Assembly (NCBI RefSeq): GCF_022678485.1
Contig: NZ_JALBYP010000026.1
Span: 1-64,000, forward strand
Length of the DNA stretch: 64,000 nucleotides
Direction: 5' to 3'
Source of the DNA: Aliiroseovarius sediminis
Lineage (GTDB): Bacteria > Pseudomonadota > Alphaproteobacteria > Rhodobacterales > Rhodobacteraceae
Positions 48,624 through 57,263 of the stretch are shown here, one piece after another (the stretch's first letter is position 1; every line of letters begins with the position of its first letter). Below the pieces are notes generated by a model. It was not told the origin of the DNA. It searched no databases and saw only the letters and a program-made list of their open reading frames with translations. The translations under genes and the position numbers were made by a program.

Positions 48624-49444
48624 AACGGTTTTTCTATTCGGTTGTTTTGGCAGTCTTCGTAATCGCGTCACTGCCCGGCAGTCCGGCAACTGCGCAGTCG
48701 GCGCAGACATTGTTGGAACGCCGGGTCTTTTATCAGTTCAATCCAAAATGGACCCATCCCAAAAACGTAGACGAACGGCTGAAACAACACAGGTTTGAGG
48801 GTCTTATCCTGTGGGTTGGCCAGCCTAAACCAGGCAAGCCAACGATCCTTTATCTGCCGGGATCTGGCGGCAACCTTGCATTGAGGCGTTACAAACTGCC
48901 CTGGTTCCTTGATCGCGGCTACGGCGTTGTTGCGATGAGCTATCCCGGCATGGGCGGAAGCGAGGGTAAACCAAGCCACCAGCGCATTCAGACGCTGGCG
49001 AACAAGCTGTATCAGCGGCTTCCGAAATATGTCGGTGACAGCCCCACGATCCTGTGGGGAGAGAGCCTTGGCACCGGCGTCGCACTTGAAATCGCCACGC
49101 ACTCGGTCGCTCGGAAACGGCCACCACTTGGGATTGTATTGCAGGCACCTTATACGTCGATGGTCGATCTGGTTGCGCACAAAAAACCCGCGATGCTACC
49201 CTTGTTTCAATCGCGATCTGATCTTTGGCCTTCAAAAACTACCATCAAGCAGACCAAAGCACCGTTGTTCATCTTGCATGGTGGAAAAGACGACACTGTT
49301 CCCGTCTCAATGGGTAGGACGCTATACAAGCTGTCACCCAGCCCCAACAAAGTGTTCGTCACTGATCCAGAAGCCGGTCACACATCCATCTGGCGCAAAG
49401 ACGCATTGGCCAAGATGCTTGATTGGATCGAAGCCCTTTATTAG
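48620..49444 (+). CDS. Exported alpha/beta hydrolase
   Basis: This 274-residue protein has a signal peptide (cleavage probably after PATA, about residue 24) and an alpha/beta hydrolase fold. It shows the oxyanion-region LPGSGGN, the nucleophile GESLG (Ser about 148), the acid in HGGKDDTVP and the catalytic His in EAGHTSIW. It resembles the ABHD13/Bem46 group. The ATG overlaps the pccR stop (ATGA), so it is coupled to the regulator. A thioesterase or esterase role is conceivable, but an exported location argues against CoA thioesters. Confidence 0.8.
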   Translation: MKRFFYSVVLAVFVIASLPGSPATAQSAQTLLERRVFYQFNPKWTHPKNVDERLKQHRFEGLILWVGQPKPGKPTILYLPGSGGNLALRRYKLPWFLDRGYGVVAMSYPGMGGSEGKPSHQRIQTLANKLYQRLPKYVGDSPTILWGESLGTGVALEIATHSVARKRPPLGIVLQAPYTSMVDLVAHKKPAMLPLFQSRSDLWPSKTTIKQTKAPLFILHGGKDDTVPVSMGRTLYKLSPSPNKVFVTDPEAGHTSIWRKDALAKMLDWIEALY

Positions 49445-49454
49445 GCTGCGACAG

Positions 49455-49478
49455 CGCCCCAGAGCTTCCTCTGGGGCG
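49455..49478. terminator. Hairpin between convergent genes
   Basis: CGCCCCAGAG and CTCTGGGGCG form a perfect 10-bp stem with loop CTTC, between the convergent hydrolase and DUF465 genes. Flanking T-tracts are weak, so efficiency is uncertain. Confidence 0.55.
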
Positions 49479-49500
49479 TATTGATCGACCATCTCGCGGC

Positions 49501-49740
49501 TTACGCTGAAGTCAGCATTCGATAGATTTCATCCTTCAGGGTTGCACGTTTCTTGCGCATATCCTCTTCGTTGAACTGGTCTGTCGGCTCCAGATTGGTT
49601 TCGGCGCGGTGAACGGCATGGTTCACCTCGTGATATTCATCGGCCAGTTTGGCGAAATGCGCGTCCGATTGTTTCAACGCGGCCATTTTTTCCACCATTT
49701 CGGGGAATTCTTCGTTCAACTCGTGCGGGGTGTGAGCCAT
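49501..49740 (-). CDS. DUF465 (YdcH-like) protein
   Basis: This 79-residue protein begins MAHTPHELNEEFPEMVEKM and has the long acidic helix with HFAKLADEYHEVNHAVHRAE and the basic C-terminal RKKRATLKDEIYRML, the classical YdcH pattern. ATG 49740 has AGGAGAG upstream. The function is unknown. It is monocistronic and sits downstream of betA on the same strand. Confidence 0.85.
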   Translation of the reverse strand: MAHTPHELNEEFPEMVEKMAALKQSDAHFAKLADEYHEVNHAVHRAETNLEPTDQFNEEDMRKKRATLKDEIYRMLTSA

Positions 49741-49827
49741 TTGCAATCTCTCCTATCCTCATGGGTTAAGTTCAGAATGCTAGGGTTCGCCTGTCGACGC
49801 CTTGACCGGGATCAAACCCGAGGGCGT

Positions 49828-51483
49828 CTAACGCTGTTTCTCGTGCCAATTTGGGTGAATCCAAGGCGCGTCATTGGCCGATGCAAGCCTCTTGCCCAAA
49901 ATATGGTCTGATGCTTTCTCGCCCACCATGATCGACGGGCCGTTCAGGTTCCCATTGGTGATCCGCGGAAAGACCGAGCTGTCGGCGACCCGCAAGCCAT
50001 CGACGCCGATGACCCGCAGGTCAGGATCAACCACAGCGTTCGGATCATCGGCCCGACCAATCCGGCAGGTGCCGCAGGGGTGATAGGCGCTTTCGGCCTC
50101 GTCCCGAATGAAGCTGTCAATCTCGTCATCAGTTTGCAGCGCCTCGCCCGGTTGGATTTCATGCTTCACGTACTCTTTGAACGCATCCTGCGCGAAAATC
50201 TCGCGGGTCAGGCGAATGCAGGTGCGGAAATCCTGCCAATCCTGATCGGTGGACATGTAGTTGAAAAAGATGCGCGGCGCCTCGCTCGGGTCGGCGCTTT
50301 TCAACGTGACTTCCCCGCGCGAGGGCGAGCGCATCGGGCCAGTATGGGCCTGAAATCCGTGCCCCTCAGCCGCGGCTTGCCCATCATAGCGCACTGCCAT
50401 CGGCAGAAAATGATATTGGATGTCCGGGTATTCCACCCCGGCGCGCGACCGGATAAAGGCGGCACTTTCAAACTGGTTGGATGCACCCAACCCCGTCTTG
50501 GTAAACAACCACTGCGCCCCCAGAATGCCCTTCCAGACCATGTTCCAATAGCGATAAAGCGTGATCGGTTTTTTAGAGGCATATTGGATATAGACCTCAA
50601 GATGGTCCTGCAGATTTTGCCCAACCCCCGCACGGTCGGCGATCACGTCAATGCCATGCTCGGACAGATGTGCGGCGGGACCGATACCCGATAACATCAG
50701 AAGCTTGGGCGAATTGATCGGGCTGGCGGCGATAATCACCTCGGCCTCGGCACGGATCACTTCAATCTTGCCGCCTCGCTCAACCTCAACCCCCACGGCG
50801 CGACCGTCTTCAATCACAATTTTGCGCGCAAGGGCGCGGACCAGGTCGCAATTATCACGCTTCAGCGCCGGACGCAGATATGCGTTCGCCGCAGACCAGC
50901 GTCGCCCGCGCCAGACGGTCTGTTCCATCGGGCCGAAACCTTCCTGCTGCTGGCCATTATAGTCATCCGTCGTGGGATATCCGGCCTCTTTTCCGGCCTC
51001 GACGAAAGCATGGAACAGCGGGTTGGCGCGCGGCCCGCGCGTGACATGCAGGGGGCCATCGGTGCCGCGCCAGTCCCTGTCGCCGCCGTGTCCGCCATCA
51101 TGCCAATGCTCCATCCGTTTGAAGTAAGGCAGCACGTCGGCAAAGGCCCAGCCATCCGCGCCCATCTCGGCCCAGTGGTCGAAATCGCGCGCATGGCCGC
51201 GCACGTACACCATGCCGTTGATGGAACTGGACCCACCGATCACCTTGCCGCGCGGCGTGACCAGTCTGCGCCCGCCCAGATGCGGTTCGGGTTCGGTTTT
51301 GAAGCCCCAGTCATACTGCGGCATGTTCATGGGATAACTGAGCGCCGCGGGCATCTGGATGAACGGTCCCGCATCCGTTCCGCCATGTTCGATCACCAGC
51401 ACACGTTTGCCAGCCTCGGCCAGCCGATAAGCGATTGCACAGCCGGCACTACCTGCGCCCACGATAATATATTCTGCTTGCAT
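49828..51483 (-). CDS. betA: Choline dehydrogenase
   Basis: This 551-residue GMC-family flavoprotein oxidises choline to betaine aldehyde. It has the N-terminal FAD loop [14 protein letters not shown], the segment [19 protein letters not shown] and a C-terminal HPCGTCRIG with the active-site His, followed by the family's final [15 protein letters not shown]. The start is uncertain between ATG 51489 and ATG 51483; the latter is better placed relative to GGA and matches homologues. It is the last gene of betI-betC-betA. A betaine aldehyde dehydrogenase (betB) is not in this window. Confidence 0.94.
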   Translation of the reverse strand: MQAEYIIVGAGSAGCAIAYRLAEAGKRVLVIEHGGTDAGPFIQMPAALSYPMNMPQYDWGFKTEPEPHLGGRRLVTPRGKVIGGSSSINGMVYVRGHARDFDHWAEMGADGWAFADVLPYFKRMEHWHDGGHGGDRDWRGTDGPLHVTRGPRANPLFHAFVEAGKEAGYPTTDDYNGQQQEGFGPMEQTVWRGRRWSAANAYLRPALKRDNCDLVRALARKIVIEDGRAVGVEVERGGKIEVIRAEAEVIIAASPINSPKLLMLSGIGPAAHLSEHGIDVIADRAGVGQNLQDHLEVYIQYASKKPITLYRYWNMVWKGILGAQWLFTKTGLGASNQFESAAFIRSRAGVEYPDIQYHFLPMAVRYDGQAAAEGHGFQAHTGPMRSPSRGEVTLKSADPSEAPRIFFNYMSTDQDWQDFRTCIRLTREIFAQDAFKEYVKHEIQPGEALQTDDEIDSFIRDEAESAYHPCGTCRIGRADDPNAVVDPDLRVIGVDGLRVADSSVFPRITNGNLNGPSIMVGEKASDHILGKRLASANDAPWIHPNWHEKQR

Positions 51484-51507
51484 GTTCATTCCGTCGTTTG
51501 CCGCCGG

Positions 51508-53016
51508 TCATTCCCCGCGGGGAAACCGTTGACCATTCTCCAAAGTGTCCAGATTCATGTGGTTGCGCATGTAGCGTTCCGATGCTTTTTGCAGCGGTTG
51601 ATAGTCCCACGGGAAATACGCACCGTTGCGCAAGGCTTCATACACCACCCAGCGTCGCGCTTGGCTTGCCCGCACATCTGCGTCGAAGTCAGCCAGATCC
51701 CAGCGCGCGTCAGCGTGCGCGCGCAGGCCATCCAGGGTCTCTTGATACACAGGATCGTCTGCGAGGTTCGTCAACTCGTGTGGGTCGACGTTAATGTTGA
51801 ATAACTGCTCGGGATCAAGCACACAGCGGGTATATTTCCACGGCCCATGTCGTAAAAAGACAAGTGGGGCATAGGATGCCTCGGCCGCGTATTCCATGGC
51901 AACCGGGCTTTCACGCCCCCCACCGGTCGCAACCGGCAACAGGCTTTCCCCATCGACCCACGGCGTCACCTCGTCCAATGACACCCCCGCCAGATCAGCC
52001 AAGGTGGGGGTCACATCTAAGGTCGAAACCGGCGCATCAACCACCCCCGGCTCAAGCCCCGGCGCGGCAATCATAAGGGGAACCCGCGCGGACCCCTCAT
52101 AGAAGTTCATTTTGAACCACAGCCCACGTTCACCCAGCATATCGCCGTGGTCCGAGACAAAGACGATGATCGCCTCTTGCCGGGTGCGTTCCATCACGTC
52201 CAGCATCTCGCCCACCTTGTCATCCAGATACGAGATGTTGGCGAAATAGGCCCGGCGCGAACGGCGGATGTCCTCGTCCGTGATGTCGAAACTACGCCAG
52301 TCATTGGCATCGAAAATCCGCTGCGCGTGCGGGTCGTGGTCGTCGTAATCCATCGCGGGCACGTCCGGCAGAAGGTGTTCGCAATCCTCGTAGAGATCCC
52401 AATACTTGCGGCGCGCCACATAGGGGTCGTGCGGATGCGTGAAGCTGACGGTCAGGCACCACGGGCGGTCGTCATGCCCCCGCGCCAGATCGTAAAGCTT
52501 GGCACAAGCGTGGTAAGCAACTTCGTCATCATACTCCATCTGGTTCGAAATCTCGGCCACGCCGGACCCAGTGACGGAGCCCATATTGTGATACCACCAA
52601 TCGATCCGTTCGCCCGGCTTGCGATAGTCCGGCGTCCAGCCGAAATCGGCGGGATAAATGTCAGTGGTCAACCGCTCCTCGAACCCGTGCATCTGGTCGG
52701 GACCGACAAAGTGCATCTTGCCCGATAACGCGGTTTGATAGCCCGCGCGGCGCAGGTGGTGGGCATAGGTCGGGATATCGGACGCAAATTCTGCCGCGTT
52801 GTCATAAACGCGCGTGCGGCTTGGCAACTGGCCCGACATGAAACTGGCGCGACCGGGCGCACAAAGGGGGCTGGCGGTGTAGGCGTTGGCAAACCGCACG
52901 GATCGCGCGGCCAATTTTTTCAGGTTGGGCGCGTGTAGCCAATCGGCAGGCCCGTCTGGAAACAGGGTGCCGTTCAACTGGTCAACCATGATGATAAGGA
53001 TGTTGGGTTTGGTCAT
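51508..53016 (-). CDS. betC: Choline-sulfatase
   Basis: This 502-residue type I sulfatase hydrolyses choline-O-sulfate to choline and sulfate. The formylglycine motif CAPGR (Cys52, Arg56) within SPLCAPGRASFMSGQ and the metal site NILIIMVDQLNGTLFP fit BetC closely. The C-terminal domain is typical. No signal peptide is present, so it is cytoplasmic. The start overlaps the betI stop (ATGA). Confidence 0.94.
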   Translation of the reverse strand: MTKPNILIIMVDQLNGTLFPDGPADWLHAPNLKKLAARSVRFANAYTASPLCAPGRASFMSGQLPSRTRVYDNAAEFASDIPTYAHHLRRAGYQTALSGKMHFVGPDQMHGFEERLTTDIYPADFGWTPDYRKPGERIDWWYHNMGSVTGSGVAEISNQMEYDDEVAYHACAKLYDLARGHDDRPWCLTVSFTHPHDPYVARRKYWDLYEDCEHLLPDVPAMDYDDHDPHAQRIFDANDWRSFDITDEDIRRSRRAYFANISYLDDKVGEMLDVMERTRQEAIIVFVSDHGDMLGERGLWFKMNFYEGSARVPLMIAAPGLEPGVVDAPVSTLDVTPTLADLAGVSLDEVTPWVDGESLLPVATGGGRESPVAMEYAAEASYAPLVFLRHGPWKYTRCVLDPEQLFNINVDPHELTNLADDPVYQETLDGLRAHADARWDLADFDADVRASQARRWVVYEALRNGAYFPWDYQPLQKASERYMRNHMNLDTLENGQRFPRGE

Positions 53017-53594
53017 TGGTGTGCCTCCAGCAGCGCGTCAAGACAAGCCAGCACACGATCGCAGGCGCGGCCAGCGTTGGGCGGAGCGTCACGCAGGGCG
53101 CGGCGGATATAGAGACCGTCGATCATCGCCGCCAGCGTATCGGCCACCTCGTGCGCCGCATCCCCCACAAGGGGGCGTAGGTCGTAGACAAGGTTGGAAT
53201 GAAGTCGGCGCTGATAGACGCGCAACAGACGCCGCGCGCCATCGTTGCTTTGCGACATGACATAGAAATTCAGCCATGCCGACACAATTTCGGGGCGGAA
53301 GTTGCCCGCTTCGAAATTGGCGCGGATGATCGCCTCGACCCGGTCGCGCGGCGCGACTGCCCCCAGAAGAGCGGCCCGCACCTGCGCGCCGTAAAGCGAC
53401 AGGATATGCCGCATCGCCGCAAGAAATATCTGATCCTTGCCGCCAAAATAGTGATGTGCCAGCGCACTGGACATGCCCGCGCGTTTTGCGATCTGCGTGA
53501 CGGTCACATCCAGACTGCCCGCGCGCCCGATCTCGTGGATCGTGGCCTGCACCAGGGCGCCGCGCCGGATCGGCTCCATTCCTATCTTGGGCAT
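53013..53594 (-). CDS. betI: TetR-family repressor BetI
   Basis: This 193-residue TetR protein has an N-terminal HTH (GSLDVTVTQIAKRAGMSSALAHHYFGGKDQI, residues 27-57) and a C-terminal ligand domain with the BetI-type WLNFYVMSQSNDG. It represses bet/cho genes and is released by choline. ATG 53594 has a strong AGGAGG site. A palindrome lies 42-61 bp upstream, in the divergent promoter shared with choX. Confidence 0.93.
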   Translation of the reverse strand: MPKIGMEPIRRGALVQATIHEIGRAGSLDVTVTQIAKRAGMSSALAHHYFGGKDQIFLAAMRHILSLYGAQVRAALLGAVAPRDRVEAIIRANFEAGNFRPEIVSAWLNFYVMSQSNDGARRLLRVYQRRLHSNLVYDLRPLVGDAAHEVADTLAAMIDGLYIRRALRDAPPNAGRACDRVLACLDALLEAHQ

Positions 53595-53635
53595 AATACC
53601 TCCTGATCAAAAACGTACTATGGATTTGCGGGTTT

Positions 53636-53655
53636 TTGATTGACTCGTCAATCAA
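53636..53655. promoter_or_regulatory. BetI operator palindrome
   Basis: TTGATTGAC-TC-GTCAATCAA is a perfect inverted repeat of 9-bp arms with a 2-base centre in the gap between betI and choX. Position and symmetry fit a TetR-family operator for BetI controlling both directions. Confidence 0.75.
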
Positions 53656-53784
53656 CAAAAAGCACCCTAGTCGAAAATTATGCCGGTTTCACCTGTGCGC
53701 CTGCTGCGCTAATGTCACCACGAGCGGTGTAAGGGTCCACGCCTTTGCGCAACGAAACCGCACCAATATAACAGGGAGCAAAAC

Positions 53785-54717
53785 ATGAACCTCAAGACCA
53801 CCCTATCCGCCATAGCACTGACGACCGCCGCGACAGCCGCGTTCGCCGACGAGCATTGCAAAGAAATCGTATTCTCGGATGTTGGCTGGACCGACATTAC
53901 CGCGACAACCGCCGCGACAACCGTTGTTCTGGATGCGATGGGGTACGAAACCGATATCAAAGTGCTGTCGGTGCCGGTTACATATACCTCAATGGCCAAT
54001 GGCGACATTGATGTATTCCTTGGCAATTGGATGCCCACGATGGAAGCCGATATCGCCCCGTATCGCGAAGCTGGCACCGTCGACACCGTCCGCATAAACC
54101 TTGACGGCGCGAAATACACGCTGGCCGTGAACAAGGCGGCGATGGATATGGGCATCAAGGATTTCGCCGATATTGCAGCCCAAAAAGATGCTCTGGACGG
54201 CCAGATTTATGGTATCGAGCCGGGCAATGACGGCAACCGCCTGATCCAGTCGATGATCGACGAAAACGCCTTTGGCCTTAAGGGGTTCAAGGTTGTCGAA
54301 AGCTCGGAACAGGGGATGCTGGCGCAAGTGGCGCGCGCTGATAAGAAGGACGATCCGGTTGTGTTTCTTGGTTGGGAACCACACCCGATGAACGCCAATT
54401 TCGACATGGGATATCTGACCGGTGGGGATGATTATTTCGGCCCCAATCTGGGCGGCGCGCAAGTGTTGACCAACACTCGGAAAGGCTATGTCCAGGAATG
54501 CCCCAACGTGGGTAAGTTCCTGCAGAACCTTGAATTCACCTTGGCGATGGAGAACGAAATCATGGGCGCCATTCTTGATGATGGCGAAACCCCCACCGAT
54601 GCTGCCCGCGCGTGGCTGAAAGCCAACCCCGATGCGTTCACCGCATGGCTTGACGGCGTCACCACCGTCGACGGGGCTGACAGCACAGCGGCCGTGAAGG
54701 GCGAACTGGGGCTTTGA
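53785..54717 (+). CDS. choX: Choline ABC transporter substrate-binding protein
   Basis: This 310-residue periplasmic protein has a signal peptide (cleavage after AAFA, about residue 21) and the ChoX/ProX fold. Segments are IVFSDVGWTDITATTA, FLGNWMPTMEADI, GIEPGNDGNRLIQSMI and a later FLGWEPHPMN, matching the aromatic choline box of ChoX from Sinorhizobium. It delivers choline to ChoW/ChoV. A hairpin after its stop probably makes it more abundant than the permease. Confidence 0.93.
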   Translation: MNLKTTLSAIALTTAATAAFADEHCKEIVFSDVGWTDITATTAATTVVLDAMGYETDIKVLSVPVTYTSMANGDIDVFLGNWMPTMEADIAPYREAGTVDTVRINLDGAKYTLAVNKAAMDMGIKDFADIAAQKDALDGQIYGIEPGNDGNRLIQSMIDENAFGLKGFKVVESSEQGMLAQVARADKKDDPVVFLGWEPHPMNANFDMGYLTGGDDYFGPNLGGAQVLTNTRKGYVQECPNVGKFLQNLEFTLAMENEIMGAILDDGETPTDAARAWLKANPDAFTAWLDGVTTVDGADSTAAVKGELGL

Positions 54718-54734
54718 TCTGACCCCACCCAATA

Positions 54735-54766
54735 ATGCGCCGGGGCTGTCCCCGGCGCATTTCTTT
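54735..54766 (+). terminator. Hairpin between choX and choW
   Basis: ATGCGCCGGGG and CCCCGGCGCAT form a perfect 11-bp stem around CTGT, followed by TTCTTT. It is a partial terminator or an mRNA-stabilising element, typical after binding-protein genes of ABC operons. Confidence 0.75.
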
Positions 54767-54795
54767 GACCGACCAACAGACAGAGATGGACACAG

Positions 54796-55626
54796 ATGGA
54801 GTGGCTGACGGACACGAAGATTCCGGTGGGCAAAACCGCCAAACGGCTTTTCGACTGGCTTCAGGACGCGGGCGAGCCGTTCTTTGATTGGCTCAGTTGG
54901 TTGATGGACCTTTTGATCGAAGGCATCCTCTGGGTGCTTCAGACCCCGCACCCCATCTTGGTCACATTGGTGTTCGTCGCCATCACATGGATTTTGCAGC
55001 GCAACTGGAAAACCTGCGCGTTGGTGTTCTTTGGCTTTCTGTTCATCCTGAACCAGGGGTATTGGGAGGAAACGACAGAAAGCCTGACGCTGGTCCTGTC
55101 AGCTTGCGTCGTATGCATGGCCATTGGTACCCCAATCGGCATCGCCGCAGCGCACCGGCCACGCCTGTTTCGCGTCATGCGCCCGGTTTTGGACCTGATG
55201 CAAACCCTGCCGACCTTTGTGTACCTGATCCCCGCCATCGTGTTTTTCGGCATCGGCATGGTGCCCGGCCTGATCGCAACGGTGATCTTCGTGCTGCCCG
55301 CGCCGATCCGCCTGACCCACCTGGGCGTCAGCTCGACCCCTTCTGCGCTGCTTGAAGCGGCTCAGGCTTTCGGAGCAACGCCGCGCCAGACGTTATGGAA
55401 AGTCGAACTGCCCTATGCGCTTCCGCAAATCATGGCGGGCCTGAACCAAACCATCATGCTGTCGCTGTCCATGGTGGTGATCGCGGCCCTTGTCGGGGCT
55501 GACGGCTTGGGCGTACCCGTGGTGCGGGCGCTGAACCAGGTGAACACTGCGCTTGGCTTTGAAAGCGGTATCATCATCGTGGTCGTCGCCATCATGCTTG
55601 ATCGCATTCTTCGGGTGGAGCGTTGA
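54796..55626 (+). CDS. choW: Choline ABC transporter permease
   Basis: This 276-residue inner-membrane permease of the OpuA/ProW type has a cytoplasmic N-terminus and six or so helices. The EAA loop is LEAAQAFGATPRQTLWKVELP, and the conserved segment QTLPTFVYLIPAIVFFGIG precedes it. It pairs with ChoX and ChoV for choline uptake. It ends one base before choV. Confidence 0.93.
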   Translation: MEWLTDTKIPVGKTAKRLFDWLQDAGEPFFDWLSWLMDLLIEGILWVLQTPHPILVTLVFVAITWILQRNWKTCALVFFGFLFILNQGYWEETTESLTLVLSACVVCMAIGTPIGIAAAHRPRLFRVMRPVLDLMQTLPTFVYLIPAIVFFGIGMVPGLIATVIFVLPAPIRLTHLGVSSTPSALLEAAQAFGATPRQTLWKVELPYALPQIMAGLNQTIMLSLSMVVIAALVGADGLGVPVVRALNQVNTALGFESGIIIVVVAIMLDRILRVER

Positions 55627-55627
55627 T

Positions 55628-56680
55628 ATGACCCATCAAGAAAACACGACCGCCCGTGTTGCGGTGAAATTCGACAATGTCTCGATTGTTTTTGGCGAGC
55701 AGCCGAAAACCGCCCTGCCCCTGATGGATCAAGGGCTTAGCCGTGAAGAAGTGCAGCAGCAGACCGGCCAAGTGCTGGGCGTGCATGATTGTTCGTTGAC
55801 GGTTCAAGAAGGGGAAATCCTCGTTCTGATGGGCTTGTCCGGGTCCGGCAAGTCGACGCTATTGCGGGCGGTGAACGGGCTGAATCCGGTGGTGCGTGGG
55901 TCGGCGCATGTATCGGATGGCGAAACCCTTGTCGATGTCACACACGCCGACAAGGCCACGCTGCGCCGCATCCGGGCGCGCCACGTCGCCATGGTGTTTC
56001 AGCAATTCGGTCTGCTGCCTTGGCGCACGGTCCGCCAGAATGTCGGACTTGGGTTGGAACTTGACGGCATCTCGGCCGCGGATCGCAAGGAGCGGGTGGA
56101 TGCCCAGCTTGATCTGGTCGGCCTGTCCGAATGGGCTGACCGCAAGGTGGGCGAGCTGTCGGGCGGGATGCAGCAACGCGTGGGCCTTGCCCGCGCCTTC
56201 GTGACCAACGCCCCGATCCTTCTGATGGACGAGCCATTTTCGGCCCTGGACCCCTTGATCCGCACCCGCCTGCAAGACGAGTTGATGGAGCTGCAACAGA
56301 CCTTGAAGCGCACGATCATCTTCGTCAGTCACGACTTGGACGAAGCGTTCAAACTGGGTGACCGGATCGCCATTCTGAAGGGCGGCCGGATCGTACAATG
56401 CGGCACACCACGCGACATTTTCACCGCGCCCGCGGATGATTATGTCGCTGATTTTGTGGCACAAATGAACCCGTTGGGCGTTCTGACCGCGCGCGATGTG
56501 ATGACGGCAGGCGTCAGTCAAGGCAATGTCAGCATCGATACCCGCGCGCGGATGCCTGATGTCATGACCGCTCTGGACGGACAGGCCGAGATTTCCGTCA
56601 CTGACCAGGGCACCCCCGTCGGTCGGATCACCGCACATGATGTCATGCAGCGCCTGCTTGACCCGCGCGGCGACGCCTAG
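55628..56680 (+). CDS. choV: Choline ABC transporter ATP-binding protein
   Basis: This 350-residue ATPase has Walker A GLSGSGKST, the Q-loop in VFQQFGLLPWRTV, signature LSGGMQQRVGLARA, Walker B ILLMDEPFSALDP and the H-loop SHDLDEAF. The C-terminal 90 residues resemble a degenerate CBS pair. The start ATG 55628 follows the choW stop by one base. Its stop TAG shares the palindromic CTAG with the stop of the convergent lipoprotein gene. Confidence 0.94.
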   Translation: MTHQENTTARVAVKFDNVSIVFGEQPKTALPLMDQGLSREEVQQQTGQVLGVHDCSLTVQEGEILVLMGLSGSGKSTLLRAVNGLNPVVRGSAHVSDGETLVDVTHADKATLRRIRARHVAMVFQQFGLLPWRTVRQNVGLGLELDGISAADRKERVDAQLDLVGLSEWADRKVGELSGGMQQRVGLARAFVTNAPILLMDEPFSALDPLIRTRLQDELMELQQTLKRTIIFVSHDLDEAFKLGDRIAILKGGRIVQCGTPRDIFTAPADDYVADFVAQMNPLGVLTARDVMTAGVSQGNVSIDTRARMPDVMTALDGQAEISVTDQGTPVGRITAHDVMQRLLDPRGDA

Positions 56681-57159
56681 TTCACAGCGACGCAATATCG
56701 GCGCGAAGGTTTCTTGCCCACCGCCTTGCGCGGACAGGCGGCACCGGTCAAGGCAGGCGTTGCCGCATTACCACTGCTGCGAACCGCGACAACCTCGTGC
56801 GCCCACCCGAACGGGCGGGCCTGCAACACCCAGCCAGCCAAGACCGGCGAAGCATCACCCGCCGCGCGCCCCAAATGCCGGTCATCGGCGGGCAGCAACA
56901 CCCAATAACTGCGCGTGCGTAGACGGGGATGGACCTTTGCGACCTTCACCCAGACGCCATCGCCCGCAGGCTTGGCGCAGACCTCGGCGCGCGTGACTGC
57001 CCGTTCGGCCTCTGGCTCGCCGTTGATCGGTTGCCATCCCACGACGCGGTCGCAAAATGACGCAGCCCCGCGCGAAGTTTGGGCGTTGCTTTTGTCTGAT
57101 TGGCACCCTGCCAAAGCGATGGTTGCCGCCGTTGCGGCAAGAATGGTGAAACGGCGCAT
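56677..57159 (-). CDS. Putative lipoprotein, unknown function
   Basis: This 160-residue protein has the lipobox IALAGC (Cys19) after an N-terminal hydrophobic signal and a mature part with scattered cysteines (FCDRVVGW, VCAKPAGDG, GAACPRKAV, RYCVAVN). ATG 57159 is preceded by AGGGGGCC. I do not recognise the family; the protein may be disulfide-bonded in the periplasm. It converges on choV with a four-base overlap at the CTAG stops. Confidence 0.68.
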   Translation of the reverse strand: MRRFTILAATAATIALAGCQSDKSNAQTSRGAASFCDRVVGWQPINGEPEAERAVTRAEVCAKPAGDGVWVKVAKVHPRLRTRSYWVLLPADDRHLGRAAGDASPVLAGWVLQARPFGWAHEVVAVRSSGNAATPALTGAACPRKAVGKKPSRRYCVAVN

Positions 57160-57263
57160 CAAGGCCCCCTGTTTGATTATCGAGACCTTACCGCGCCCGG
57201 TAATCTGGTCAAGCGGCACGAACATCGGGCCGGACTTGTGCGGGGGCACGCTTACGGCGGGCG

